The notes: generated by a model not told the origin, from the sequence alone. Shown: positions 26,398 to 35,954, numbered from the stretch's first letter. The stretch: DNA of 64,000 nt from Kineosporia rhizophila (GCF_021277265.1 NZ_JAJSOH010000004.1:1-64000); one strand, 5' to 3'. A program made the numbers and translations.

Positions 26398-26530
26398 CGA
26401 CCCCTCCGGTCGAACGGTGCGCGGCAACAGGCATCCGGGCAGGATGCAAGCATCCTGCACCCCACCAGAGCTGGAACGCTCATCGACCTGTTCAGGTGCC
26501 CCCTTCAGCACACGGGTTCAGCGGGCGGGC

Positions 26531-27397
26531 TCAGCGGTCGTAGAGCTCCCGGGCCAGGGCGAGGAGCTCACCGGCCAGAGGCGCAGGGGCGTCCCGGCGC
26601 CAGGCCAGGCGGACCGGGGTGCGTTCGGCGTCGCGCACCGGACGGTAGACGATGCCGGGCCGGGGGTACTGGGCCACCGTCGCCTCCGCCGTCATCCCGA
26701 CCGCATGCCCGGCCGCGATCATGGTGAGCCACTCGTCCACCGAGTGGGAGTCGACCACCCGGGCCGGGCCCTCGCCGGCCGGCCACAGGTCCGGTGTGGT
26801 GGTCCCGGTGCGGTGGTCCACCGCGAGCGTGCGCCCGGCGAAGTCGCGCAGCCGGACGAAGCGGCGCCGGGCCCACGGGTCGTCGGTGGCCACGGCCGCG
26901 AAACGGGCCTCGGTGGCGACGAGTTCGGTGGCGAGGTGGGCGAAGCGGGCGCCGGCCAGGGGGCGGCGGATCACCGCCACGTCGGCCGTGCCCTCGTCCA
27001 GCCCGGCGGTGGGCGTGTTCGACTGGATCAGCGTCAGCCGGGTGCCCGGATACCGCTGCGCCCAGGTGCGCTGCAGCTCCACGGTGTGCCGGCCGAGCGC
27101 CGACCAGGCGTAGCCCAGGCGCAGGTGCGGATCCACCACCTGCTGCAGCTGGGCCACGTCGGCCAGGATCCGCCGGGCCCGGACGATCACTCCGGCGCCG
27201 ACCGGGGAGACCTCGACACTGCGGGTGGTGCGGTGCAGCAAGGTCACCCCGAGCGCGGCCTCCAGCGCGGCGACCGACCGGGAGACCGCGGCCTGGGAGA
27301 TGCCCAGCTCGATCGCGGCGTCGGTGAAGGTGCCGTTGTCGGCCACCGCCACCAGACAGCGCAACTGCCGGAGCTCGATGCCGGAGTGGCCATTCAT
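26531..27397 (-). CDS. LysR-family regulator
   Basis: 288 aa from ATG 27397. The N-terminal winged HTH is standard (LRQLRCLVAVADNGTFTDAAIELGISQAAVSRSVAALEAALG, then LLHRTTRSVEVSPVG), followed by a two-lobed effector-binding domain. It is divergent from an EamA exporter. A perfect ATTCAT-N11-ATGAAT LysR box covers this start codon, which predicts autoregulation and control of the exporter. Upstream in-frame ATGs at 27430 and 27424 would add 9-11 residues and place the box inside the gene; none of the three has a good ribosome-binding site. Confidence 0.85.
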   Translation of the reverse strand: MNGHSGIELRQLRCLVAVADNGTFTDAAIELGISQAAVSRSVAALEAALGVTLLHRTTRSVEVSPVGAGVIVRARRILADVAQLQQVVDPHLRLGYAWSALGRHTVELQRTWAQRYPGTRLTLIQSNTPTAGLDEGTADVAVIRRPLAGARFAHLATELVATEARFAAVATDDPWARRRFVRLRDFAGRTLAVDHRTGTTTPDLWPAGEGPARVVDSHSVDEWLTMIAAGHAVGMTAEATVAQYPRPGIVYRPVRDAERTPVRLAWRRDAPAPLAGELLALARELYDR

Positions 27398-27414
27398 GAC
27401 TACATCGTATGAAT
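27392..27414. promoter_or_regulatory. LysR-type operator (T-N11-A box)
   Basis: Perfect 6-bp arms ATTCAT (27392-27397) and ATGAAT (27409-27414) separated by 11 nt form the classic LysR T-N11-A motif. It overlaps the lysR start codon and lies 54 nt before the EamA gene. Confidence 0.7.
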
Positions 27415-27467
27415 CCGAGTCCATCTGCATTTCCGGAACCGGTCATCCGGATCGCAGAGTTCTGGTC

Positions 27468-28376
27468 ATGACCACTGCCGTGCCCAGTCCGTCCACCGTC
27501 CAGCCCGGGCCCCAGCCCCGGCCCGCCGAGGGTTTCCGGGGCCGCGGCGGTCTCCCGCTGTCCATCGCCGCCATGCTCTTCAGCGGCACCAGCAGCCAGG
27601 TGGGGGCCGCAGCCGGGGCGCAGGCCTTCGGGGCGATCGGCCCGGCCGGGGTGGTCGCGGTCCGCCAGCTCGTGGCGGCCTGTGTGCTGTTGCCGATCGC
27701 CCGGCCGCCGATGCACCGCTTCACCTGGCGGCAGTGGTGGCCCACGCTCGCCCTCGGCGTGGTGTTCGCGGCGATGAACCTGGGCCTCTACACCGCGATC
27801 GACCGGATCGGTCTGGGTCTGGCGGTCACCCTGGAGTTCCTCGGCCCGCTCGGGGTGGCGCTGGCCCGCTCGCGTACCCGGCGGGACGCCGCGTGTGCCG
27901 TGCTGGCCGGAGCGGGCGTGGTGGTGCTGGTCGCCCCCGGCCCGAGCAGCGACTGGTTCGGCATTGCGATGGGCCTTCTCGGGGCGGTCTGCTGGGCCGC
28001 CTACATCCTGCTCAACGCCGAGGTCGGGGCACGCCTGCCGGGACTGCAGGCGCCCGCCGCGGCCTCCACCGTCGCGGTGGTCCTCTACCTGCCCGTGCTG
28101 GTCGTCCTGGCCGTCCAGGACCGGTTCACCACCACGGCCCTGCTGGCCGCGGGCGTGGCCGGGATCGCCTCCTCGGCCGTGCCCTATGCCTTCGACCTGA
28201 TCATGCTGCGGCGCGTGCCGGCCCGGTTCTTCGGGGTGTTCATGAGCATCAACCCGGTGCTGGCCTCGCTCGTGGGCATCGTCGTGCTGGGCGAACTGCT
28301 CGAGGCCCGGGAGTGGCTCGGCGTGTTCATGGTGATCGCCGCGAACGTGGTCACCACCACCACCAAGTCCTCATGA
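27468..28376 (+). CDS. EamA-family exporter (RhtA-like)
   Basis: 302 aa with about ten hydrophobic segments in two EamA repeats: LSIAAMLFSGTSSQVGAAAGA near the start, and MSINPVLASLVGIVVLGELLEAREWLG in the second half. RhtA-type members export threonine, homoserine or other metabolites. It is divergent from a LysR gene with a shared operator, so inducible export of the LysR ligand is a reasonable inference. Start ATG 27468. Confidence 0.85.
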   Translation: MTTAVPSPSTVQPGPQPRPAEGFRGRGGLPLSIAAMLFSGTSSQVGAAAGAQAFGAIGPAGVVAVRQLVAACVLLPIARPPMHRFTWRQWWPTLALGVVFAAMNLGLYTAIDRIGLGLAVTLEFLGPLGVALARSRTRRDAACAVLAGAGVVVLVAPGPSSDWFGIAMGLLGAVCWAAYILLNAEVGARLPGLQAPAAASTVAVVLYLPVLVVLAVQDRFTTTALLAAGVAGIASSAVPYAFDLIMLRRVPARFFGVFMSINPVLASLVGIVVLGELLEAREWLGVFMVIAANVVTTTTKSS

Positions 28377-28407
28377 TCGGGCCCCTACCGGCCGATGGGA
28401 CTTCCTG

Positions 28408-30792
28408 GTGGCGCGGAGCAGGCAGGCCGTAGAGCGAAGGGCAGCGCAGGTGGTGGATTCGGGGCGCGAGGCCGGGTCGGACTTCGTCACCGTCGCCCTG
28501 GGCGTGCTGGCCGACCTGCGCACCTGGATCGGCCTGGAGGCCTGGGCGATCCTGCGTCGCGACGACGACGAGCTCGTGGTCATGCTGACCAACGACGAGA
28601 TCTTCGGCATGTACGACGGCCTGACCCTGCCGTGGGCCGAGTCGTACTGCAGCCAGGTCGTCGACTGGGGCCGCCCCGAGGCGGTGCCCGATGCGAGCGA
28701 GAACTACCTGCTGATGAACTCGGCGAAGGACACACTGGTGCCGGTGGCGTCCACGCTGATGCTGGCGCTGCGCTCGCCCGAGGGCAAGGTCCTGGGCGCG
28801 CTCACCGGGATCAGCGCGCGAACGGCTCCCGACCTGGAACAGCACCTGCCCGCCGTGCGCCGGCAGGCCACCCTGCTCGGGGCGCTGCTGGCCCACGAAC
28901 TGTCCGCGCAGCAGGAGGACCGCCGCGAGCAGACCCCCGACGCCGACTTCACCGACCCGCTGACCGGCCTGGCCAACCGCCGGGCCTGGGACGACGCCCT
29001 GCGCGCGGAGGACGCCCGGGCCTCGCGCTACGCCGGGTCGGCGGCCGTGCTTGTGCTGGACATCGACGGCCTGCGCCGGGTCAACGCCGGGACCGGGCAC
29101 ACCAGCGGGGACGACGTCCTGATCACCACCGCGGCGGTGCTGTCCGGGCGGATGCGCTCGGTCGACTTCGTGGCCCGGATCGGCGGCGACGAGTTCGGCG
29201 TCCTGATGCCCGAGACCACCGCCGACCAGGCCCACACCGTGCTCGGCGACCTGCGGAAGGCGTTGTCCGCAGCAGGCATCACGGCCTCCTTCGGAGTCGG
29301 CCAGCGACGCACCAACACCGGTCTGCAGGCCGCCTGGCGGGCCGCCGACGTGGAGATGTACGCGGACAAGCTGCAGGTCGCGAGTCGGCGCATCCCGCGT
29401 CAGACCTCGGTCACCGTCGAAGCCGGGCCGTCCGGGCCGGGCGACCGCGAGCCCTACACCGGTCTCGAACGGCGCCGGAGCCCAGGCCGGCGAGAGAACG
29501 ACGAAGGTTCCACCACGACCCCTGCCACCGCCGACGCCGAGGCCCGCCTCGCGGCCGGAACGGTGCAGACGCTCGCGGTGGAGGCTGTAGGGCGCCGGCT
29601 GACCAGCGTGGACGCCCTGCTCCAGCTGGCCAAGGACCAGCTCGGCATGGACGTGGCCTACCTGGCCACCTTCGAGAGCGAACCCGAGAACGGATCACCC
29701 GGCCAGCAGCGGGTGCGCAACCTGGTCAGCACCATCGAGGTGGCCCTGACCGTGGGCCAGCTGCAGGCGGCCGACGAGACGTACTGCCGGGCCCTGACCG
29801 AGAAGCGGCTCGCCCCGGTGATCGCCGACACCTCGCGCGACCCGGTGGCCCGGGCGCTGCCGATGACCCGTCGGCTCGGGATCGGATCGCACGTCGGGGT
29901 GCCGTTGTACCGCCGCGACGGCCGGCTCTACGGCACCTTGTGCACCTGGTCCGCCGCCCCGGACGAGGCGCTGCGCGAGCGGGACGCCGAGGTGCTGCGG
30001 GCGATCGGCGCCGTGGTGATGGACCTGGTCGACATCGAGGACCGGACCGAGCGGGACCGGCACCGGATGCTGGACCGGATGGACCGGCTGATGGCCAACG
30101 GCGGGCCCGGGGTGGTGTTCCAGGCGGTGCACGCCCTGGACGGCCTGAGCACCGTGGGGGTCGAGGCGCTGAGCCGGTTCCCGGCCGGCAGCGGCCGCCC
30201 GGACGAGTGGTTCACCTCGGCCACCCGGGCCGGCGTGGGCCTGGAGCTGGAACTGGCCGCCGTGCGCAACGCCCTGACCATCCTGCCCGCCCTGCGCGGC
30301 TTCCTGGCCATCAACGTCTCGCCCCGCACCCTGGTCTCGCCCGCCTTCGGCCGGCTGGTCACCTCGCTGCCGCTGCGCAGCATCGTCGTCGAGGTGACCG
30401 AGCACGAGGCGGTCGACGACTACGACGCGCTGAACGAGGTGCTGCGGCCCTGGCGCGAGCACGGGATGCGGATCGCGGTGGACGACGCCGGGGCCGGCTT
30501 CGCGAGCATGCGGCACGTGCTGACCCTGGTGCCCGACTTCATCAAGCTCGACATCTCCCTGGTCCGGAACATCGACGACGACCCGGCCAAGCGCGCCCTG
30601 GCCGGTGCGCTCGCGGCGTTCGCCCAGAAGATCGGCAGCAGCGTGATCGCCGAGGGGATCGAGACCGCGGCCGAGCTGAACTGCCTGCGCGGCCTGAAGG
30701 TGGAGTACGGTCAGGGATATCACCTGAGCCTGCCCGGCCCGCTGGCCGACGAGATGCGCAAGGACGGCGAGGTCCTGCCCGAACCGGCGTGA
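28408..30792 (+). CDS. Soluble GAF-GGDEF-GAF-EAL protein
   Basis: 794 aa, no transmembrane segment. Order: N-terminal GAF-like (about 20-165), GGDEF (about 180-340; GGDEF at 259-263 with the RxxD inhibitory site RSVD five residues before), second GAF-like (about 385-545), EAL (about 560-790; EAL at 586-588, NVSPRTL, EVTEHE, VDDAGAGF, KLDISL, AEGIET). Cyclase and phosphodiesterase motifs are both essentially intact; DDAGAG in place of DDFGTG and SRFPAGSGRPDEWF in place of the usual P-x-x-FI stretch show that the EAL domain is divergent. The start is ambiguous: GTG 28408 has a weak RBS, while GTG 28450 has GAAGGG upstream. Confidence 0.9.
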   Translation: MARSRQAVERRAAQVVDSGREAGSDFVTVALGVLADLRTWIGLEAWAILRRDDDELVVMLTNDEIFGMYDGLTLPWAESYCSQVVDWGRPEAVPDASENYLLMNSAKDTLVPVASTLMLALRSPEGKVLGALTGISARTAPDLEQHLPAVRRQATLLGALLAHELSAQQEDRREQTPDADFTDPLTGLANRRAWDDALRAEDARASRYAGSAAVLVLDIDGLRRVNAGTGHTSGDDVLITTAAVLSGRMRSVDFVARIGGDEFGVLMPETTADQAHTVLGDLRKALSAAGITASFGVGQRRTNTGLQAAWRAADVEMYADKLQVASRRIPRQTSVTVEAGPSGPGDREPYTGLERRRSPGRRENDEGSTTTPATADAEARLAAGTVQTLAVEAVGRRLTSVDALLQLAKDQLGMDVAYLATFESEPENGSPGQQRVRNLVSTIEVALTVGQLQAADETYCRALTEKRLAPVIADTSRDPVARALPMTRRLGIGSHVGVPLYRRDGRLYGTLCTWSAAPDEALRERDAEVLRAIGAVVMDLVDIEDRTERDRHRMLDRMDRLMANGGPGVVFQAVHALDGLSTVGVEALSRFPAGSGRPDEWFTSATRAGVGLELELAAVRNALTILPALRGFLAINVSPRTLVSPAFGRLVTSLPLRSIVVEVTEHEAVDDYDALNEVLRPWREHGMRIAVDDAGAGFASMRHVLTLVPDFIKLDISLVRNIDDDPAKRALAGALAAFAQKIGSSVIAEGIETAAELNCLRGLKVEYGQGYHLSLPGPLADEMRKDGEVLPEPA

Positions 30793-30863
30793 ACCGGCCG
30801 CCGACCCATCACCAGGCGTGATGGATTCCAGTCGGGCCCGTGATGATTCGGGGTCTAGACAAT

Positions 30864-30882
30864 CTCTACCCTCTAGGTAGAG
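30864..30882. promoter_or_regulatory. Inverted repeat upstream of oxidoreductase/ABC operon
   Basis: CTCTACC-N5-GGTAGAG, perfect 7-bp arms, about 180 nt before the first gene; a separate palindrome GTCTAGAC lies immediately upstream (30853-30860). It is a likely operator for a dimeric regulator of the operon, but no adjacent regulator gene exists. Confidence 0.5.
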
Positions 30883-31059
30883 TAATTCACGTGGAACGGT
30901 GGAGCACATCGGGAGCGGCCGGCCCAGCCGGCTGAAACTGGTTGTGCGCCGACAAGTCCGAGGCCATTTCCGCTTCTTCTGAAACACCTCTGCCGTCGTG
31001 CCGCCACGGTCGACGGTGCGCTGCTGCACGGCCAAATCCAGCTCTCGGGACGGTGCTTC

Positions 31060-32220
31060 GTGTCTGTCGAGTTCATCAGTGCCATCAACGTCAACCCGGC
31101 CAACGAGATCAACCGCCTCGGGCGGTTCGACATCGACGTGCCCTACCTGAAGCGCTACTCGCGGATCCTGGAGGACGGCGGGTTCGACTACACGCTCGTG
31201 CCCTACGGTTCCCCCGGGCACGACCCGTTCAGCATCGCCACCGCGGTCACCCAGTACACCGAGCGGATCAAGCCGATCGTGGCGCTGCGCCCGAACACGC
31301 TCTACCCCACCGTTGCGGCGAAGGCCCTGGCCACGCTCGACCAGCTCTCCGAGGGGCGGGCGGTTGTGCACTTCATCGCCGGCGGCAGCGACCGGGAGCA
31401 GTTGCGCGAGGGGGACACGCTGGACAAGGTGGGCCGGTACGAACGGCAGGAGGAGTACATCCGCATCCTGCGCCGGGTCTGGTCCGAGACCGAGCCCTTC
31501 GACCACGACGGGAAGTACTACCAGTTCAAGGATTTCGTCTCGCGGGTCCGGCCGGTGAACGGCACGATCCCGGTCAGCGTGGGTGGTTCGTCGGACGAGG
31601 CCTACCGCGTGGGTGGCGCGCTCGGCGACATCTTCGGCCTCTGGGGCGAGCCGCTGGCCGAGACTGCGCAGCAGATAGCCCGATTCAGCGAGCAGGCGCG
31701 ACTGGCCGGCCGCACCGACGTGCCCCGCACCTGGGTCACCTTCCGGCCGATCATCGCCCCGACCGAGGAACTGGCCTGGGAGAAGGCGCACCGCACGCTC
31801 GACGTCCTGAAAGGTAATACTGGCGGCGGTAAGTCGCTGTGGTCCCAGGTGAAGAACTGGAACGGCCCGGAGGGTCCGGCCAACGTCGGTTCGCAGCGGC
31901 TGCTGGAGATCGCCTCTCGCAAGGATCTGCACGACCGGGCGCTGTGGACGCCGACCGCGACCGCGACCGGCGCCGCGGGGGCCTCCACCGCACTGGTCGG
32001 CAGTTACGAGACGGTCGCCGCGGCCATCCTCGACTACATCGACCTCGGTGCCGACCTGATCTCGATCCGGGGTTACGACAACCTGAACGACGCCGTCGAC
32101 TACGGCCGCTACCTGATCCCTCTGGTGCGGCAGGAACTCGCCCACCGCGAGGCGACCGGTGAGCGCGGCGCCGTGGTGCAGCAGGACCCGTTGGAGAACA
32201 GCGGCCTGGTGAACTCGTGA
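31060..32220 (+). CDS. LLM-class FMN-dependent monooxygenase (SsuD-like)
   Basis: 386 aa, GTG start. Luciferase-like TIM-barrel features of the alkanesulfonate-monooxygenase branch are visible: YTLVPYGSPGHDPFSIATAV, PTVAAKALATLDQLSEGRAVVHFIAGG, GRYERQEEYIRILRRVW and IPVSVGGSSDEAYRVG. Such enzymes use FMNH2 and O2 to cleave C-S or related bonds. Its stop overlaps the next start (GTGA), beginning a six-gene run of overlaps. With a DszC/SfnB-like flavoprotein and an importer downstream, oxidation of an imported sulfur- or amine-containing compound is likely; the substrate is unknown. No flavin reductase gene is adjacent. Confidence 0.85.
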   Translation: MSVEFISAINVNPANEINRLGRFDIDVPYLKRYSRILEDGGFDYTLVPYGSPGHDPFSIATAVTQYTERIKPIVALRPNTLYPTVAAKALATLDQLSEGRAVVHFIAGGSDREQLREGDTLDKVGRYERQEEYIRILRRVWSETEPFDHDGKYYQFKDFVSRVRPVNGTIPVSVGGSSDEAYRVGGALGDIFGLWGEPLAETAQQIARFSEQARLAGRTDVPRTWVTFRPIIAPTEELAWEKAHRTLDVLKGNTGGGKSLWSQVKNWNGPEGPANVGSQRLLEIASRKDLHDRALWTPTATATGAAGASTALVGSYETVAAAILDYIDLGADLISIRGYDNLNDAVDYGRYLIPLVRQELAHREATGERGAVVQQDPLENSGLVNS

Positions 32221-33359
32221 CCGCTCAGCCCGAAACTGTATGGGATCTGGACGAAGTCAGGGATCAGCTGGCGAAGCGAGCCGAGGAGAACGACCGCACC
32301 GGAGCCTTCCCCTGGGAAAGCATCCAGGTGGTGCACGAGGCCGGCCTGCTCCGGGCCGGGATCGGAAGTGCCTACGGCGGGCCGGGCCTCAGCTCTGCCG
32401 AAGCGGTCCGGCTGTTCCTGGCCCTGGGGGCCGGTGATCCTTCGGTGGCGCTGCTGACCGCGATGACAGTGTTCCAGCACCAACTGCAGGCGACGGCCCC
32501 GTGGTGGCCGGAAGAGACCTACCGCAAGGTGGTCGCCGACTCGTGGGGCCGGCCGGTGCTGCTGAACGCGGTCCGGGCCGAACCGGAGTGGGGCGCACCG
32601 GCCCGCGGCGGCCTGCCGGCCACCACAGTGAGCAAGGTCGAGGGCGGCTGGATCCTCAACGGACGCAAGGGTTTCGCCACCGGCTCGGAAGGGCTGGCCT
32701 ACCACCTGGTGTGGGCCACCACCTCCACCGATCCGGACGACGACCCGTTGCTGGCCCACGCCGTGGTGCCCGGCGACACCCCGGGCATCGAGGTGATCCG
32801 CACCTGGGACCACCTCGGGCTGCGAGCCACCAGCACCCACGACGTGGTCTACACCGACGTGTTCGTGCCGGAGGAGAACTTCCGCGGAGTGCCGCTGTCC
32901 CAGCAGGGGCGCGACGTGTCCGGGTCGGCGGTGCTGGGCCTGGCGGCGCTCTACGTGGGCGTGGCCAGAGCTGCCCAGGCCTGGTTCGTGAAGTTCGCCA
33001 ACGAGCGGGTGCCCACCTCGCTGGGCCGGCCGATCGCCACCACCGAGCGGATCCAGTCCGTGGCGGGGGAGATCGAGGTGCAGTTGATCCAGGCCGAGGA
33101 GGTGCTGTTCGGTCTGGCCGCCCGGGTGGACGCGCACGATCCGGTCGCCACCCAGCGTCTGCTCAGCGCCAAGCTGATCGCCACCCGCAGTGCCGTCACC
33201 GCTGTGCAGACCGCGGTCGCCGCCCTCGGCAACCCGGCGCTGACCCGGCACAACCCGCTGCAGCGACACCTGCGGGACGTGCTCTGTTCGAGGGTGCACC
33301 CGCCCCAGGACGACGCGGCCCTGCTGATCGCCGGCCGAGCTTCTCTCAAGACGCCGTAG
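32217..33359 (+). CDS. Acyl-CoA-dehydrogenase-fold flavoprotein (DszC/SfnB-like)
   Basis: 380 aa. N-terminal helical, middle beta and C-terminal helical domains of the ACAD fold are recognisable (GGPGLSSAEAVRLFLALGAGDPSVALLTAMTVF, GGWILNGRKGFATGSEGLAYHL, HLGLRATSTHDVVYTDVFVP). The catalytic glutamate of true acyl-CoA dehydrogenases is not evident, and the C-terminal LQRHLRDVLCSRVHPPQDD matches monooxygenase-type members that attack sulfur or nitrogen. GTG start overlapping the previous stop by 4 nt. Confidence 0.8.
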   Translation: MTAQPETVWDLDEVRDQLAKRAEENDRTGAFPWESIQVVHEAGLLRAGIGSAYGGPGLSSAEAVRLFLALGAGDPSVALLTAMTVFQHQLQATAPWWPEETYRKVVADSWGRPVLLNAVRAEPEWGAPARGGLPATTVSKVEGGWILNGRKGFATGSEGLAYHLVWATTSTDPDDDPLLAHAVVPGDTPGIEVIRTWDHLGLRATSTHDVVYTDVFVPEENFRGVPLSQQGRDVSGSAVLGLAALYVGVARAAQAWFVKFANERVPTSLGRPIATTERIQSVAGEIEVQLIQAEEVLFGLAARVDAHDPVATQRLLSAKLIATRSAVTAVQTAVAALGNPALTRHNPLQRHLRDVLCSRVHPPQDDAALLIAGRASLKTP

Positions 33360-33370
33360 GAGAAACGAAG

Positions 33371-34996
33371 ATGCGCTACAAACGTCCACTGTTGGCCCTG
33401 ACCTCTCTCGCCCTGCTGACCGCCTGCGGCGGGGGAGCAGACGCGGCGAACGACAGCGCCGGTGGCACCCCGGTCAAGGGCGGCACGCTGCGCATCGCCT
33501 TCTGGGACGACGCCCAGGGCTGCATCGACCCGAACCAGGTGTACTGGATCGAGAGTCGTTCGCTGAACCGGCAGTTCGCCGACTCGCTGACCGACCAGGA
33601 CCCGGAGACCGGCAAGATCGTGCCCTGGCTGGCCACCAGCTGGGAGGTCAACGACGACGCCACCAGCTACACCTTCAAGCTGCGCAACGACGTGACCTTC
33701 TCCGACGGCACGAAGTTCGACGCCACCGCGGTCAAGACCGCCTACGACGCCACCCACGCCCTGGGCGCCAAGTCGCTGCTCGGCCTGACCTACACGGCCG
33801 GGTACAAGTCCACCGAGGTGGTCGACGACTACACCGTCAAGGTCGACTTCGAGAAGCCGAACAGCGCTTTCCTGCAGGCCAGTTCGACCACCACGATGGC
33901 GATCCTGAGCCCGAAGACGTACGAGCAGACCCCCGAGGAACGCTGCACCGGCAAGAATCTCGTCGGCAGCGGCGCCTTCACCCTGGACAGTTACACCGCC
34001 GCCACCGAGGCCAAACTGAGCCGCCGCGACGGCTACGCCTGGCCCTCCGAGCTGATCGAGAACCAGGGTGACGCCTACCTGGACGCGATCGAGGTCAGCT
34101 ACATCAAGGAGGACGGGGTCCGGGTCGGCAGCCTGACCAGTGGCTCGATCGACATCGCGTGGCCGCGCCTGCCGATCTCGGAGGCCGACCAGAAGGTGAT
34201 CGAGGCCACCGGTGCCGGCATCGAGTCGCGCTCCCTGCCCGGCATCAGCAGCAGCCTGTTCCCGAACGTCAGCGCGGGCAAGCCGCTGGCCGACGAGAAG
34301 GTGCGGCAGGCCCTGCAGAAGTCGATCGACCGCAAGAGCTACGCCAGCACCGTCTTCTGGGACGGCTACCCGGTGGTGAGCGGTCCGTTCGACGAGACCA
34401 CGCCTTACGCCACCGACTCCTCCAGCGCCCTGGCCTACGACCCGGAGGGGGCCAAGGCCCTGCTGGACGAGGCCGGCTGGACCGCGGGGGCCGACGGCTA
34501 CCGGGCCAAGGACGGCAAGCCGCTGACCCTGACCATCCCGGTGCAGACCACCACCCCGGGCGACCAGCTGGTGCAGGACCAGCTCAAGCAGGTCGGGATC
34601 AAGGTGGACCTGAAGGTGCTGACCCTGGCCCAGTACCAGGCGGCCGCCGCCGACGGTGGCTACGACCTGCTGGCCACCTACTACACCCGGGCCGACCCGA
34701 GCGTGCTCGGCTCGGTGCTGGACTCCGAGGTCAGCCAGGCCGGTACGGCCCAGCTCTCCCAGACCGCCGACGTGGCCCCGCAGATCAGCGGCCTGTTCGC
34801 CGAGGGCCTGCAGGACGTGGACGAGGACAAGCGGGCAAGCACCTACGCCGACCTGCAGAAGCTGATCGTCGAGCAGGGCGTGATGTTCCCGCTGTACGAG
34901 CGGGTGCAGACGGCCGGGGTGGCCGCCAAGGTGCACGGTTTCGCCTGGACCAGTGAGGCCTTCCTACGGGCCAACGACATCTGGATCAGTCAGTGA
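33371..34996 (+). CDS. Oligopeptide-type ABC importer, substrate-binding lipoprotein
   Basis: 541 aa. A lipoprotein signal ends LLTAC with the lipid-accepting Cys19. SBP_bac_5 (cluster C) features follow: VKGGTLRIAFWDD, the ATSWEVNDDATSYTFKLRNDVTFSDGTKF segment and DEKVRQALQKSIDRKSYAS. It delivers a peptide- or small-molecule-sized ligand to the permeases encoded next. ATG 33371 lies 11 nt after the flavoprotein stop; the stop overlaps the permease start (GTGA). Confidence 0.9.
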   Translation: MRYKRPLLALTSLALLTACGGGADAANDSAGGTPVKGGTLRIAFWDDAQGCIDPNQVYWIESRSLNRQFADSLTDQDPETGKIVPWLATSWEVNDDATSYTFKLRNDVTFSDGTKFDATAVKTAYDATHALGAKSLLGLTYTAGYKSTEVVDDYTVKVDFEKPNSAFLQASSTTTMAILSPKTYEQTPEERCTGKNLVGSGAFTLDSYTAATEAKLSRRDGYAWPSELIENQGDAYLDAIEVSYIKEDGVRVGSLTSGSIDIAWPRLPISEADQKVIEATGAGIESRSLPGISSSLFPNVSAGKPLADEKVRQALQKSIDRKSYASTVFWDGYPVVSGPFDETTPYATDSSSALAYDPEGAKALLDEAGWTAGADGYRAKDGKPLTLTIPVQTTTPGDQLVQDQLKQVGIKVDLKVLTLAQYQAAAADGGYDLLATYYTRADPSVLGSVLDSEVSQAGTAQLSQTADVAPQISGLFAEGLQDVDEDKRASTYADLQKLIVEQGVMFPLYERVQTAGVAAKVHGFAWTSEAFLRANDIWISQ

Positions 34997-35943
34997 CGAG
35001 GTACGTCGCCGGCCGGGTGCTCCAGGCGGTGGTGGTGCTCTGGGCGGTCTACACGCTCACCTTCGGCATCCTCTACCTGCTGCCCAGCGACCCGGTCGAG
35101 CTGCAGCTGGCGGCGGCCAACGTCCAGGTGAACGAGCTGACCCCGGCCGAGCTGGCCGCCGCCAAGCAGCAGTACGGTCTGGACCAGCCGCTGGGCCACC
35201 AGTACCTGGACCACCTGGGCGGGCTGCTGCGGGGTGACTTCGGCCGGTCCATCTCACTGCACCGCCCGGTCGGCGAGCTGCTGGCCGAGCGGCTGCCCTC
35301 CACCCTGGCCCTGGGCGCCGCCGCGATCACCCTGGCCCTGGTGCTCGGCGGGGGTCTGGCCTACCTGGCCGCCTTCGTCCGGGTCTCCTGGCTGAAGACG
35401 CTGCTGAACCGGCTTCCGGCGGTGGGGGTCTCGCTCCCACCGTTCTTCGTCGGCCTGCTGCTGATCCAGGTGTTCGCGTTCGAGCTGGGCTGGTTCCCGG
35501 CCACCGGTACCACCGGGGCCGGCAGCCTGGTGCTGCCCGCGGTCACGATGGCCCTGCCCACCGCGGCGCTGCTGGCCCAGGTGCTCACCCGCAGCCTCGA
35601 CGACCAGCTGGCCGAACCCTACGTGACCACCGCCGCCGCCAGGGGTCTGAGCCGGCAGTACGTGCAGGCCCGGCACGCTCTGCGCAACGCCCTGCTGCCC
35701 ACGCTGACCCTGCTCGGGTTGCTGCTGGGCGCCACCGTCACCGAGGCCGTGGTCGCCGAGACCGTGTTCTCCCGGCAGGGCGTCGGGCAGATGGCCCAGC
35801 AGGCCGTCCTGGCTCAGGACGTACCGCTGGTGCAGGCGATCGTGGTGCTGGCCGCGGCGGTGTTCGTCGTGATCAATCTGCTCATCGATCTGGTGTACCC
35901 GCTGTTCGATCCGCGGATCACGCACACACCGCGGATCTCCTAG
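34993..35943 (+). CDS. ABC permease, DppB/OppB type
   Basis: 316 aa with six hydrophobic segments. The EAA-type loop (YVTTAAARGLSRQYVQARHALRNALLP) and GQMAQQAVLAQDVPLVQAIVV are typical of the first permease of oligopeptide/nickel-type importers. GTG start overlaps the binding-protein stop by 4 nt. Confidence 0.9.
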   Translation: MTRYVAGRVLQAVVVLWAVYTLTFGILYLLPSDPVELQLAAANVQVNELTPAELAAAKQQYGLDQPLGHQYLDHLGGLLRGDFGRSISLHRPVGELLAERLPSTLALGAAAITLALVLGGGLAYLAAFVRVSWLKTLLNRLPAVGVSLPPFFVGLLLIQVFAFELGWFPATGTTGAGSLVLPAVTMALPTAALLAQVLTRSLDDQLAEPYVTTAAARGLSRQYVQARHALRNALLPTLTLLGLLLGATVTEAVVAETVFSRQGVGQMAQQAVLAQDVPLVQAIVVLAAAVFVVINLLIDLVYPLFDPRITHTPRIS

Positions 35944-35954
35944 GAGGACAGGGA

